Below, in pieces: positions 8,578 through 16,356 of a DNA stretch of 35,145 nt. Below the pieces are notes generated by a model. That model made no database searches. It saw only the letters and a list, made by a program, of their open reading frames with translations, and was not told where the DNA came from. The position numbers were made by a program, and so were the translations under genes. The stretch's first letter is position 1; each line of letters starts with the position of its first letter. This DNA comes from Gammaproteobacteria bacterium (GTDB lineage Bacteria > Pseudomonadota > Gammaproteobacteria > JAADGQ01): the NCBI GenBank assembly GCA_015490755.1, contig WFXF01000036.1, positions 1 through 35,145 on the forward strand. The letters are read 5' to 3'.

Positions 8578-9243
8578 TCATTTCCAGGGATTTTTAAGTG
8601 ATGCCTGACTCATGGGTGGTTCCCAATCAGCAGGTTTTGGTTTTGAATGGCATAAACCACATGATTTTGTGGTCACTGGAAAAGATACTTTGCCATGACA
8701 TACACCACAATCCTTACCTAGCAAAATCGAAGACATATTAAATTGGTTTGCATTTTGCTGTGGAATGAAAATTGTTGGATGACAATTCGCGCAAGCCAGC
8801 CACTCAGTATGCTGACGATGAGGAAAAATAACATCAGGCACTGAAGATTTGACTTCACGCACAATATCCATATCCATTACAAACGCTTCTTCTGCAGGGT
8901 TGATTCGATCCCAACGAGGGTTAATCTTCCCTTCTTCCAAAGTTTTCACCCAATCCACATAATTGCCAAACTTGCTTGTTACAAAACCACTAAAAGCTTC
9001 TTTAGGCGGCTGCAGAACATGCGTACTATCATTTGCAGGATCATGAATGCCATCTTCTGATGGAGCAGCATTAATATTAGTCTCTTTTTTAAGGTTACGG
9101 TTAAAAGTGTTAACCGCACTTACAGAAGCGACGTTTATTGTGTCAGACTGGGCAATGACTGCATCTTCTGCTTGCACTGCACTCAATGGAGCAACCGCAA
9201 CTAAAGCGAAAGCTAGAGAAATCGATTTTGTTTTAAAATTCAT
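8578..9243 (-). CDS. Trihaem c7-type cytochrome
   Basis: About 221 residues from the ATG at 9243, chosen because AGGAG lies 7 bases before it and the protein then begins with a clean signal peptide (MNFKTKSISLAFALVAVAP...VQA). Upstream in-frame codons add only a charged leader. Three haem motifs, CANCH, CGVCH and CGLCH, follow the distal-ligand segment PHRQHTEW. The protein is a close paralogue of the one at 6273-6896: PHxQHTEWLxCANCHP, IFIP, GKxCGVCHGKV and the middle GIHD region are shared. A duplication inside the locus is the simple explanation. The role is probably a periplasmic electron shuttle. Its stop is followed by a 168-base gap before the cupredoxin gene. Confidence 0.87.
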   Translation of the reverse strand: MNFKTKSISLAFALVAVAPLSAVQAEDAVIAQSDTINVASVSAVNTFNRNLKKETNINAAPSEDGIHDPANDSTHVLQPPKEAFSGFVTSKFGNYVDWVKTLEEGKINPRWDRINPAEEAFVMDMDIVREVKSSVPDVIFPHRQHTEWLACANCHPTIFIPQQNANQFNMSSILLGKDCGVCHGKVSFPVTTKSCGLCHSKPKPADWEPPMSQASLKNPWK

Positions 9244-9253
9244 AACCCTCTCC

Positions 9254-9682
9254 TTATTTGCTTTCCAGCGATTTATACGCAGGAGCAACTAAACGTTGCA
9301 CTGTGCTACCATGAAAATGCGTTGGTGTACCAGGGTTACCTGAATGACACATATTACAGTTTTCTACAGACCACGCGACTTCGCCATTGTGGCAAGCTCC
9401 ACAGAACTGACCATCAATAATTTTTGCCATCGTAATTTTGTTACCGCCCGCTTTAAATTCAAAACCCAAATCGGCATGACATACTTTGCAACGAAAACGA
9501 ATGCGATGAAACCAGTGTGGAAAAACAGCAGGACGCATACCCGCTGCGTCAGAATAGTTATTTATAACCACATCGCCATATTCTGCATGAACATTCTGAG
9601 AACCTAACATCAGAACTAATCCAGCCAATATCCCGACACAAGCAAATTTATTTATAAATTTGCGCAAGGGATTGAGTATCAT
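9254..9682 (-). CDS. Small trihaem c7-type cytochrome
   Basis: About 142 residues from the ATG at 9682; an excellent ribosome site (GAGGAGGT, 5 bases away) decides this start over a codon seven residues upstream. The signal peptide ends in QNVHAEYGD. Three motifs, CKVCH, CGACH and CNMCH, follow the distal segment FPHWFHRIRF. It shares the FPHxxH...CxxCH...GxxCGxCH...CxxCHS spacing with the two larger trihaem proteins but lacks their N-terminal extension. It is thus a minimal c7-type domain. It is followed after 10 bases by the larger paralogue, so both are likely made together. It is probably a soluble periplasmic carrier. Confidence 0.87.
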   Translation of the reverse strand: MILNPLRKFINKFACVGILAGLVLMLGSQNVHAEYGDVVINNYSDAAGMRPAVFPHWFHRIRFRCKVCHADLGFEFKAGGNKITMAKIIDGQFCGACHNGEVAWSVENCNMCHSGNPGTPTHFHGSTVQRLVAPAYKSLESK

Positions 9683-9781
9683 TGAACACCTCCTCGTCAA
9701 CAAAATAAAAAGTAATTATTAAAAAACACACTTACCCTTTTACAAACAGGTTACCAAATATTCCTTGTTGTATAAAAGCTG

Positions 9782-9819
9782 TCAGATTATGAAAAAATAG
9801 AAGTATCCCCATAATCTGA
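9782..9819. repeat. 10-bp perfect inverted repeat in the gap between the beta-barrel and trihaem genes
   Basis: TCAGATTATG (9782-9791) and CATAATCTGA (9810-9819) are exact reverse complements with an 18-base loop. They lie in the 212-base gap between the beta-barrel stop and the small trihaem gene. No T-run follows on the minus strand, so a classical terminator is unlikely. An operator or an RNA-processing hairpin is possible. The rest of the gap is AT-rich without other clear signals. Confidence 0.4.
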
Positions 9820-9894
9820 GAGCCTTTCAGAACACTCACTGCTCCCTGCCATAAAAGATTTTTTCAACCAAGTGGGTTAAAAATACCTTCCTGG

Positions 9895-11661
9895 TTAAAA
9901 TCGTCGAGTTACCCGAACCAGCATTAAATTGCTACGATCACCTTCACGATCAATGATTCGATAACTTAAACTGCAATCAAGCAAACCGATACTGTAGTCC
10001 AGGCGATTATCCCACTCTGAACGATCCACACCATTGCTTAATGACACCTTTGAAATATTCAGATCAGAACGAAACCCTAGATTGGTCACTCCAAAAATGC
10101 GTTGGTGATAATAACCGATTTGGCCTGATGTTGTCTCTATATTCTCCAAATCGCCATAACGTGTACGCTGTGCCGTCATACTCGCATTCAACTCACTTCG
10201 GCGATTTAGAGGAAGCACTCCTGACAATTGAAAGTTAAATAACTGTTGTGCATTATCTTGATCATCAATATCACGTCGATCCTCTATGAACAGTCGCGCA
10301 TAAGCTGAAATCCATTTTACCGACTTGTTCCAACCGAAGCTTGCTGAATGGTCAATTTTTGTGACTGTGTCACTTTGATCACCAGACAGCTTGTTTTGAT
10401 TAACTGCTTGACTTAAATTCAGATTAAGGCGAGACGACAGAGGTGCAATCCATACTCTTTCCATATTATGTCCAATACGCCCCAAAACACTATTTTTTAC
10501 TTCATCAACCTCATCAGAACGTTGTATTGAACCTGAAGCATACCACTGATAAGTAACATCATAAAAAGGCTCATATAGATCTGATTGATATAACCCACCC
10601 ATACGTAGATTATTAAAATCTTTTTGAGTCTGGCCATCATCATTGGTGCCAACACTTGCGCCAACATCACCTCTGAAGTTTTTAGTAAACTGATAAATTG
10701 CGCCTCCACGAACAGTTGTTGAAAAAACGCCACCCGCATTATCAGTTATATCCGTATCAATATCCGCAATCCTCACACCACCATTCACGGTGAGCAAGCG
10801 ACTGTTTGATCGCCATAATGCAAAGCTGGACATCTGTATGGTATTCACTGTTGTATCATCAAATTCAACCAATGTTGGCTGCTGCAACGAAGTATCCACA
10901 TTGGACAGGCTAAACATCGAATCAATCGTCAACGACTCTGTAGGTCTCCAGAAATGATCGACATCAAGCAAACGATTTTCCGTCTTTCTTTTTTCTGTTG
11001 TTGCAAAACTTGTCGACTGACTGTTAAGTGTTGTCGTTAAAGTCTGGTTTGGAAAGCGTAATCTCGCTTCCAACCCCACATTTTGATCGTCATAACGGTC
11101 GCTATCTGAAGTCCATCGCCCCTTACTGAAACGTCCTTGAAAGCGGTGATTTTCAGCCGTAACCCATGATTGACGAAGATCAAGGCGGTTTGTTTTATAG
11201 TTTTGCCCTGAATCAACCAGCAAATTATTGTCACTTTGAGTATCGACACGACTATCACTTGCGTGAAAAACCAGTGAAAAAGGTGCTCGACTCCGAGGCA
11301 GAACATTCAAGTTAAACTCACCCGTTATAATTTTTGCATCCTTGCCTTGCTGCCCAATACTATAATCATAATCACTGCTATCAAGTGTTACACTCAATCG
11401 CCCACCCGCAGTAGCAAACCAGGGTTGCCACAAATAGGATGAACCTTTTATTGAGCCTTCCAACTGATTACTAATCACTTTATCACCATCTGTTTGAGCA
11501 TGAGAACGGTAATTGTAACCAACACTTCCTGACAAATTCAAAGCAGCGGCTCCTATGGCCAGACTACCCCATAAAATAGTGAACAATAAAACAGACAACA
11601 GGGCGATACCACTCAATAATGGCTTAAGCGCCTTTCTGCTCACTATTGAATTTATCGCCAT
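9895..11661 (-). CDS. Outer-membrane beta-barrel protein of the cytochrome locus
   Basis: A 588-residue protein with a signal segment (about residues 16-40, ending near GAAALNLSG) and then alternating short polar/hydrophobic strands throughout. It ends in VRVTRRF, a terminal phenylalanine typical of barrels inserted by BamA. Repeated aromatic-girdle strands such as VGYNYRS, VTYQWYASGS and LDYSIGLLDCSLSY support a large barrel of perhaps 20 or more strands. There is no CXXCH. Its size and position among cytochrome genes resemble the porins of porin-cytochrome conduits, but I see no MtrB-type CXXC near the N-terminus and do not assign it to that family. The gene starts 8 bases after the prolyl isomerase stop, without a strong ribosome site, so coupling is likely. 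Confidence 0.8.
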   Translation of the reverse strand: MAINSIVSRKALKPLLSGIALLSVLLFTILWGSLAIGAAALNLSGSVGYNYRSHAQTDGDKVISNQLEGSIKGSSYLWQPWFATAGGRLSVTLDSSDYDYSIGQQGKDAKIITGEFNLNVLPRSRAPFSLVFHASDSRVDTQSDNNLLVDSGQNYKTNRLDLRQSWVTAENHRFQGRFSKGRWTSDSDRYDDQNVGLEARLRFPNQTLTTTLNSQSTSFATTEKRKTENRLLDVDHFWRPTESLTIDSMFSLSNVDTSLQQPTLVEFDDTTVNTIQMSSFALWRSNSRLLTVNGGVRIADIDTDITDNAGGVFSTTVRGGAIYQFTKNFRGDVGASVGTNDDGQTQKDFNNLRMGGLYQSDLYEPFYDVTYQWYASGSIQRSDEVDEVKNSVLGRIGHNMERVWIAPLSSRLNLNLSQAVNQNKLSGDQSDTVTKIDHSASFGWNKSVKWISAYARLFIEDRRDIDDQDNAQQLFNFQLSGVLPLNRRSELNASMTAQRTRYGDLENIETTSGQIGYYHQRIFGVTNLGFRSDLNISKVSLSNGVDRSEWDNRLDYSIGLLDCSLSYRIIDREGDRSNLMLVRVTRRF

Positions 11662-11669
11662 ACAGTTAT

Positions 11670-12659
11670 TTATTCGATGCTAGCCAAAACCGACTTATTC
11701 GTTGTTATTGGTGTCGTATTACGCAATTTATTAATAAACTTGCTGAGCGCAAGCTCGCGATTTTCTCGTAACCATAAATCGCTTGCCCGCTCTTTAACGT
11801 CCACAAATTTATTTAACCTGGATGAACGTTTATCAAGCAATTTCATAATAGCCACCCCTTGTAATAAAACCACAGGTTTAGAGACATCACCACGAGCCAT
11901 TCCATCCAATACGCTCTGTGCTTGTGGTGCCAACATCCCTTTATGTATATATCCCAAATCCCCTCCATTAGCCGCTGACTCATGCTTAGAGTAGCGGCGA
12001 GCCAGATCTGAAAAATCAGCACCGCCCTTAATTTTAGAAACCAGGCTTTCGGCTTTTGAAAATTCGGACTCCCATACCTCACCTTTTGATGAAGGCGCCA
12101 CCTTTAACAAAATCAATGAAATATGAAACTGCTCCGGTGTTGTAAATTTATCTGTATTTTGCTTGTAATAACTCAGAATCTCCTCTTCCTTTACTGCAAC
12201 ACCATCCTTAATTTTCAAGCTCATCTGATCAATCAGACTCTTTTCTTTAAGTTCTTGAGCGACTGACTTTAACCATACATCGCTCGTTGATTGCCAACCC
12301 CTGGCATTAATGCGTCTCTTCCATTGCTGGACTTCGCTACTGACCCAGCGCTCATCTGGTTTCAGACCACGTTTGATCGACTCTTGAAGCAACAACCTTT
12401 TATCAACCATATCGGCTAATACTTCCTGACGTAGAGCTATTTTTTTTTCTGCGGAAGCCGAGCCATGATAAAATTTACGACGAAGCTCCGCATGAAAAGC
12501 GGCTTTAAACTGCAACACTGTGATTTTCTCATCACCCACTGTTGCAACTATTGATGCATCATTGATAATAGTATCAGCCGCAATATCACTGACATTTAAA
12601 AAAAACATCATAAAAAAACCTACAATAGGTATAACTGTTTTTTTTAAACTTAGCATCAT
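11670..12659 (-). CDS. Parvulin-type (PpiC/SurA-like) peptidyl-prolyl isomerase
   Basis: A 329-residue exported foldase. The N-terminal hydrophobic segment (about residues 9-27) is followed by a SurA-like helical chaperone region (VATVGDEKITVLQFKAAF, then EVLADMVDKRLLLQE). A parvulin domain lies at about residues 175-275; characteristic elements are FHISLILLKV, KIKGGADFSDLARRYS and AANGGDLGYIHKGML. Such proteins isomerise prolyl bonds and escort barrels or secreted proteins through the periplasm. It lies between the tetrahaem cytochrome (5 bases upstream) and the beta-barrel (8 bases downstream). I infer a dedicated chaperone for one or both. Prolyl isomerases of this type also accompany multihaem cytochrome genes in Geobacter-like bacteria, as far as I recall. 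Confidence 0.88.
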   Translation of the reverse strand: MMLSLKKTVIPIVGFFMMFFLNVSDIAADTIINDASIVATVGDEKITVLQFKAAFHAELRRKFYHGSASAEKKIALRQEVLADMVDKRLLLQESIKRGLKPDERWVSSEVQQWKRRINARGWQSTSDVWLKSVAQELKEKSLIDQMSLKIKDGVAVKEEEILSYYKQNTDKFTTPEQFHISLILLKVAPSSKGEVWESEFSKAESLVSKIKGGADFSDLARRYSKHESAANGGDLGYIHKGMLAPQAQSVLDGMARGDVSKPVVLLQGVAIMKLLDKRSSRLNKFVDVKERASDLWLRENRELALSKFINKLRNTTPITTNKSVLASIE

Positions 12660-12664
12660 GAGTA

Positions 12665-13498
12665 TTATTTAGTGTGACAAGCCAGACAAACAGTGCTTCC
12701 AGAAGGCGTAACACGCAAAAAAGTAGGGTTTTCATCGACATGAGGATCATGACAAGAAGCGCATTCAACATACGGCTGAGGTTCACCTAACCATCTACCA
12801 CGAGTGCCCACACGTGTATAGAGCTTCATATCCGTTCTTTCATACCCACTCGTCCCACCTTCCGTTGCGGTATTCACCCACCAGACACGTGTCGTCCCGT
12901 TTATTTCAGTAACAGGGGGCTTAAAATCTCTATCAACCCCTGGGCCTTGAGGATTTGCATTAGAGTAGCCACCTCCAGCATATTGAACACCCACCGGATG
13001 ATCATTGGTTAAATCTTTGCCAAGGTTCGTTATAACATCAACTGGAATCGTACCATCGGTATTTGCAACCAACCCACTCCACGACCCAGCAGAATAGGCC
13101 GGCACATCCAGACCGGAGCCTGGTTCATTGATGACAGAATCCATGGCTTGCGAACCATCATGGCAAGACAAACATGCCAAAGAGACCGATCCAATTGCCT
13201 CTACACCACCATCAAGTGTCGTAGTTCCCGTTTGATCATACGTCGCAAAAGCACCCGAGTTCGTTAAATTGCGATTCCAAAGAGGCACTGCAGCTTCGCG
13301 ATTAGCCGCATGGGGTGTATGACAAAACACACAAACTTCTGCTGTGCCACTAAAGTTGCTGGTTCCACCAATGCCGGTACTACCTAAGTTATGCTTGGTA
13401 TTTGCAATACCCGCACTACTCAAATGACTTGAAACAAGCAATATTCCAAACAACAAAAAGGAAGCTCTTTGTGGCTTAATAATTTGATCTATCCGCAA
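12665..13498 (-). CDS. Tetrahaem c-type cytochrome, possible filament-forming (OmcE-like) type
   Basis: A 277-residue protein and the first gene of the locus. The start is a TTG at 13498 with AAGGTG 7 bases upstream; no ATG fits before the signal peptide (about residues 12-32, LLFGILLVSSHLSSAGIA). Four haem motifs are present: CVFCH (56-60), CLSCH, CASCH and CLACH. After the signal peptide there are exactly four other histidines: TKHN, CHTPH, NDHP and CHDPH. That is one distal ligand per haem. The spacing TKHN-CVFCHTPH-PLWNR-CLSCHDG-NDHPV-CHDPH-FLR-CLACH is also found at the start of the 11-haem protein. The tetrahaem layout resembles the extracellular OmcE type of Geobacter; that assignment is inference from memory, not from alignment. 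The chain ends three residues after the last CXXC (HTK), so nothing extends beyond the final haem. Confidence 0.85.
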   Translation of the reverse strand: MRIDQIIKPQRASFLLFGILLVSSHLSSAGIANTKHNLGSTGIGGTSNFSGTAEVCVFCHTPHAANREAAVPLWNRNLTNSGAFATYDQTGTTTLDGGVEAIGSVSLACLSCHDGSQAMDSVINEPGSGLDVPAYSAGSWSGLVANTDGTIPVDVITNLGKDLTNDHPVGVQYAGGGYSNANPQGPGVDRDFKPPVTEINGTTRVWWVNTATEGGTSGYERTDMKLYTRVGTRGRWLGEPQPYVECASCHDPHVDENPTFLRVTPSGSTVCLACHTK

Positions 13499-13598
13499 CC
13501 CAACACACCTTAAAGTTAAACTATGAATGTTTTACGACAAACGACCCTGCGCAGAACACGCTGATTGCCCATTGAGCTTTGTGTCATATTCCACAAAA

Positions 13599-13627
13599 AC
13601 TTTACCGTATCCGTATCTTTTTTTCAA
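13599..13627 (-). promoter_or_regulatory. Candidate promoter for the cytochrome locus
   Basis: On the minus strand TTGAAA (13627-13622) and TAAAGT (13604-13599) lie 17 bases apart, about 100 bases upstream of the TTG start of the tetrahaem gene. The gap 13499-13755 separates this locus from the divergent nfo gene and must hold both promoters. Apart from these weak boxes I see no strong operator in it. Confidence 0.35.
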
Positions 13628-13675
13628 TTGTCCGACCATTATTTTGACGGGCTTCTTTAACGTTATCGGGAATTA

Positions 13676-13706
13676 TTATAAAAGCCAAAGTTTTTTCAGC
13701 TATAAT
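13676..13706 (+). promoter_or_regulatory. Candidate promoter for nfo
   Basis: A perfect TATAAT lies at 13701-13706, 49 bases before the nfo ATG. The best -35 match (TTATAA at 13676-13681, 19-base spacer) is poor. The call rests mainly on the -10 box and its position. Confidence 0.3.
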
Positions 13707-13755
13707 TTTACCCAACAACAAGCAATCACTCTATAAAACTACAGGGTCAATCATA

Positions 13756-14607
13756 ATGAAAAGAATTGGTGCGCATGTCAGTGCAGCAGGTGGCGTACAA
13801 AATGCACCATTAAATGCAAGTAAAATTGGTGCAAAAGCCTTTGCGTTATTTACAAAAAATCAACGTCAGTGGTCAGCAAAACCATTAACTACTGAACAAA
13901 TAGACCAATTTTACAAAAACATGAATGCCGGTGGATTTCGCCCACAGGATGTATTGCCGCATGACAGCTACCTGATCAACCTGGGGCATCCTGATGAAGT
14001 TGCCCGCCACAAGTCACTGAATGCATTTATTGATGAAATGGAGCGCTGTGAACAACTAAGCTTACCTTACCTTAATTTTCACCCTGGCAGCCACCTTAGA
14101 AAAATTTCTGAAGAAGAGTGCCTTAACTTCATTGCAGAGTCGATCAACCAAGCCATTGATGCAACAACAAACACAATTGCTGTCATAGAAAACACATCAG
14201 GCCAAGGCTCAAACTTAGGTTACCGTTTTGAGCATCTTGCATATATTATCGATAAAGTAGAAGACAAAAGCCGTATCGGTGTTTGCCTGGACACCTGCCA
14301 CACTTTTACCGCTGGTTATGATCTTCGCAGCCGTGAAGCTTATGATAAAACAATGGACGCATTTGAAGAAATTGTTGGTTTTCAATACCTGAAAGGAATG
14401 CATATTAATGACTCAAAACCCGATCTTGGCAGCCGGGTCGATCGACACCACAGTATCGGTGAAGGAAAAATCGGGGTTGAACCTTTTGAGTTTATTATGA
14501 ACGACCCTCGAATGGATGAAATGCCATTAATTCTGGAAACTATTAATGCTGATATCTGGCCACAAGAAATTGAACTGCTTTACAGCATGATTAAACCAAA
14601 CAACTAA
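13756..14607 (+). CDS. nfo: Endonuclease IV (AP endonuclease)
   Basis: A 283-residue protein, close to the length of E. coli Nfo (285), and alignable with it from the first residues ([13 protein letters not shown]). It cuts DNA 5' to abasic sites in base-excision repair. The TIM-barrel metal-site signatures are present: [58 protein letters not shown] and PLILETIN; these carry the His, Asp and Glu ligands of the trinuclear zinc centre. The gene stands alone, divergent from the cytochrome locus, and is closed by a strong terminator. I see nothing unusual in the protein. Confidence 0.97.
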   Translation: MKRIGAHVSAAGGVQNAPLNASKIGAKAFALFTKNQRQWSAKPLTTEQIDQFYKNMNAGGFRPQDVLPHDSYLINLGHPDEVARHKSLNAFIDEMERCEQLSLPYLNFHPGSHLRKISEEECLNFIAESINQAIDATTNTIAVIENTSGQGSNLGYRFEHLAYIIDKVEDKSRIGVCLDTCHTFTAGYDLRSREAYDKTMDAFEEIVGFQYLKGMHINDSKPDLGSRVDRHHSIGEGKIGVEPFEFIMNDPRMDEMPLILETINADIWPQEIELLYSMIKPNN

Positions 14608-14611
14608 TATT

Positions 14612-14638
14612 AAAAAGCCCCAATGAAGGGGGCTTTTT
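14612..14638 (+). terminator. nfo: Rho-independent terminator after nfo
   Basis: AAAAAGCCCC (14612-14621) pairs perfectly with GGGGCTTTTT (14629-14638) around a 7-base loop, four bases after the nfo stop. The A-run on the left and T-run on the right allow it to work in both directions. Confidence 0.9.
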
Positions 14639-14644
14639 ATTAAA

Positions 14645-14713
14645 CGTCTTGTCTGGAATAAGTTCTACCTCATACTCTATCTGCCCACATAAACAGCTAC
14701 CTTGGGTCATCAT
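14645..14713 (-). pseudogene. 5' fragment of a GFA-family gene
   Basis: Reading from the ATG at 14713, which has AAGGAG 6 bases before it, the frame gives MMTQGSCLCGQIEYEVELIP. This matches the start of GFA/CENP-V-type zinc proteins (GSCLCGxIxYEV), whose first cysteines bind zinc. After about 23 codons the frame runs into the nfo terminator and ends without the rest of the family's cysteines. It is therefore a truncated 5' remnant. Its ribosome site overlaps the 3' end of the decayed lipoprotein gene upstream. Confidence 0.55.
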
Positions 14714-15202
14714 ATCTTTCTCCTTTTAAATCTACATCTCCTGCAACAAAATCAGGCTGAGGCTCAATCCAGGGCTCTTCTTTAAATAAGATTTTTCTAT
14801 AACTGTAAAGTTTTCATCATTCGGTGATGGCATTATTTGGGGGTCGTCTGGTGCAGCACTTACAGTCGAATCCCCACCTGAAACAGCAACGCCAGAGCCA
14901 GTGCTATTAAGATTACTGAATTGACTTTCATATAAGCCATCAATGCATTTATTAATTTCATCATTTGCTTTCACCAGCGCTTCAGTCACATTGTAAGTGA
15001 GATTTCATTTTCTGGAATCATTATTGCAGTGACTTTGGAATCTCAATACTTCTTTGGGCAGGTAAGTTTTAACTGGTAAGCACCAACGCGATCACCACCT
15101 GACTTACCACCTTCAGGTGAATCAGAGTTTCCACCACATACACTCAACACGAGCGCAATAGATCTGATCAAGTATGGTCTCTTTTATTTTTATTTTATTC
15201 AT
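14697..15202 (-). pseudogene. Decayed small lipoprotein gene with several frameshifts
   Basis: A lipoprotein-like gene can be followed in pieces. The ATG at 15202 has AGAGGA nearby and starts MNKIKIKETIL. One frame over comes a hydrophobic run ending in ALVLSVCGGNS, a lipobox, then a glycine-rich stretch and a TGA at 15045-15043. The same frame resumes for 18 codons (DSKVTAIMIPENE). Another frame then carries VTEALVKANDEINKCIDGLY through a Gly/Ser-rich linker to about 14770. A last shift gives KEEPWIEPQPDFVAGDVDL and the stop at 14697. At least three frame changes are needed, so it is not functional as one protein. I do not recognise the family. A chain of separate short genes is a less likely reading. 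Confidence 0.5.
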
Positions 15203-15244
15203 AACCAATCCTCTCTATTTAAATAACAAATTAATAACAAAAAT

Positions 15245-15337
15245 TTAGAGAAGCTTCCGTGCAATGACCCCAACCGCATCGTTCCGCTTCAATTCTACAA
15301 ACTCAACCATTTCAATAATGTGTCGTACCGCACTGTT
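15245..15337 (-). pseudogene. Orphan C-terminal gene fragment
   Basis: Thirty codons between stops read as ordinary protein ending in ELKRNDAVGVIARKLL and a TAA at 15247-15245. There is no start codon with a ribosome site and no continuation upstream. It looks like the 3' tip of a lost gene; I cannot name the family. The case rests on protein-like composition only. Confidence 0.25.
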
Positions 15338-15371
15338 TCAACTACACTTTAACTCTAAATACTTTAAGTGA

Positions 15372-15443
15372 TATAAGGATGTTGATGAAATGGAATCTCT
15401 GGTTGAAACATTACTCGACACACCAAGCTGGATCAATCAATGA
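15372..15443 (+). pseudogene. Orphan C-terminal fragment overlapping the pseudouridine synthase start
   Basis: After an in-frame TGA at 15369-15371 the frame reads YKDVDEMESLVETLLDTPSW to a TGA at 15441-15443, which overlaps the next gene's ATG (ATGA). Upstream of the TGA the same frame continues for several codons (FNSKYFK). It may be the end of a vanished upstream partner of the next gene, or a very short ORF starting at 15390. The family is not recognised. Confidence 0.25.
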
Positions 15444-16291
15444 TTAAACTGGTAAAAATCCAAATGAAATTAGAAAAATGTATAGAGGTCGATCACTCAG
15501 ATAAAACCGCTGTTGATATTCTGGGAGAGTCAACAAAATTAACAAAGCAAATCATCAAAAAAACCATGACAAAAGGCGCGGTATGGTTGAGCAGAAATCA
15601 GAGTACACAACGCATCAGGCGGGCCGATAAAATATTAAAACCCGGTGATCGCCTACATCTCTATTATGATCAGGAAATTTTAGACAAACAGCCTGATGAT
15701 GCGACTTTAATTGCCGATGAAAATGTCTATAGCATCTGGTTTAAGCCCTATGGAATGCTCAGTCAGGGTTCAAAATGGGGGGATCATTGCACCATAAACC
15801 GTTGGGTGGAAAAAAATCTGCAACCCCAACGCCCTGCCTTTATTGTTCACAGACTGGATCGTGCCGCCACTGGCCTGATGATTATTGCTCATCAGAAAAA
15901 AATAGCCGCCTATTTTTCCAGATTATTTCAAAGTCGCCAAGTTGAAAAACAGTATCGAGCCATCGTACATGGCAAATTTCCTGATCATAAAACACTGGAT
16001 TCAAAAATTAACGACAAACCTGCAATAAGCCATACTAAATCCCTTAAATATGATGCCTCGATAAATCAGTCATATCTCGAAATTTCAATAGAGACTGGTA
16101 GAAAGCACCAGATCAGACAGCACTTATCAGAAGCAGGTTTTCCAATCGTAGGTGATAGATTGTATGGTCGCGAAGCTGACTCATACGACAAAAACCTGTG
16201 CCTCATATCCTGCTATTTATCTTTCACTTCTCCAATTGATGCTACAAAAAAAATCTATACTTTGCCTGAAAAGCTGTTACCCGGAATTTAG
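15440..16291 (+). CDS. RluA-family pseudouridine synthase
   Basis: A 283-residue enzyme that converts specific uridines in RNA to pseudouridine. An N-terminal S4-like RNA-binding region (TAVDILGESTKLTKQIIKKTM...GAVWLS) is followed by the catalytic domain. The active-site signature HRLDRAATGLMIIAHQ carries the catalytic Asp. Other family elements are KPYGMLSQG, EKQYRAIVHG, GRKHQIRQHL and PIVGDRLYG. The target (23S rRNA or tRNA) cannot be told from the sequence. The ATG at 15440 has GGA 7 bases upstream; a second ATG at 15464 is possible. It sits in a region of gene debris but is itself intact. Confidence 0.87.
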   Translation: MIKLVKIQMKLEKCIEVDHSDKTAVDILGESTKLTKQIIKKTMTKGAVWLSRNQSTQRIRRADKILKPGDRLHLYYDQEILDKQPDDATLIADENVYSIWFKPYGMLSQGSKWGDHCTINRWVEKNLQPQRPAFIVHRLDRAATGLMIIAHQKKIAAYFSRLFQSRQVEKQYRAIVHGKFPDHKTLDSKINDKPAISHTKSLKYDASINQSYLEISIETGRKHQIRQHLSEAGFPIVGDRLYGREADSYDKNLCLISCYLSFTSPIDATKKIYTLPEKLLPGI

Positions 16292-16356
16292 GCAATGGTG
16301 ACCATATACCGATGTATCATTTAGCTTTGATTTAAACGCACAGGATGTAACAAATT

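Noticed and set aside
9895-11661. Naming the beta-barrel MtrB or PioB
   Set aside because: The size and context fit loosely, but the expected N-terminal CXXC and other family marks were not seen, so only a general barrel call is made.
15369-15371. In-frame TGA within a protein-like stretch, considered as a selenocysteine codon
   Set aside because: No hairpin of the SECIS kind follows and the surroundings are full of decayed gene pieces, so a stop in a pseudogene is simpler.
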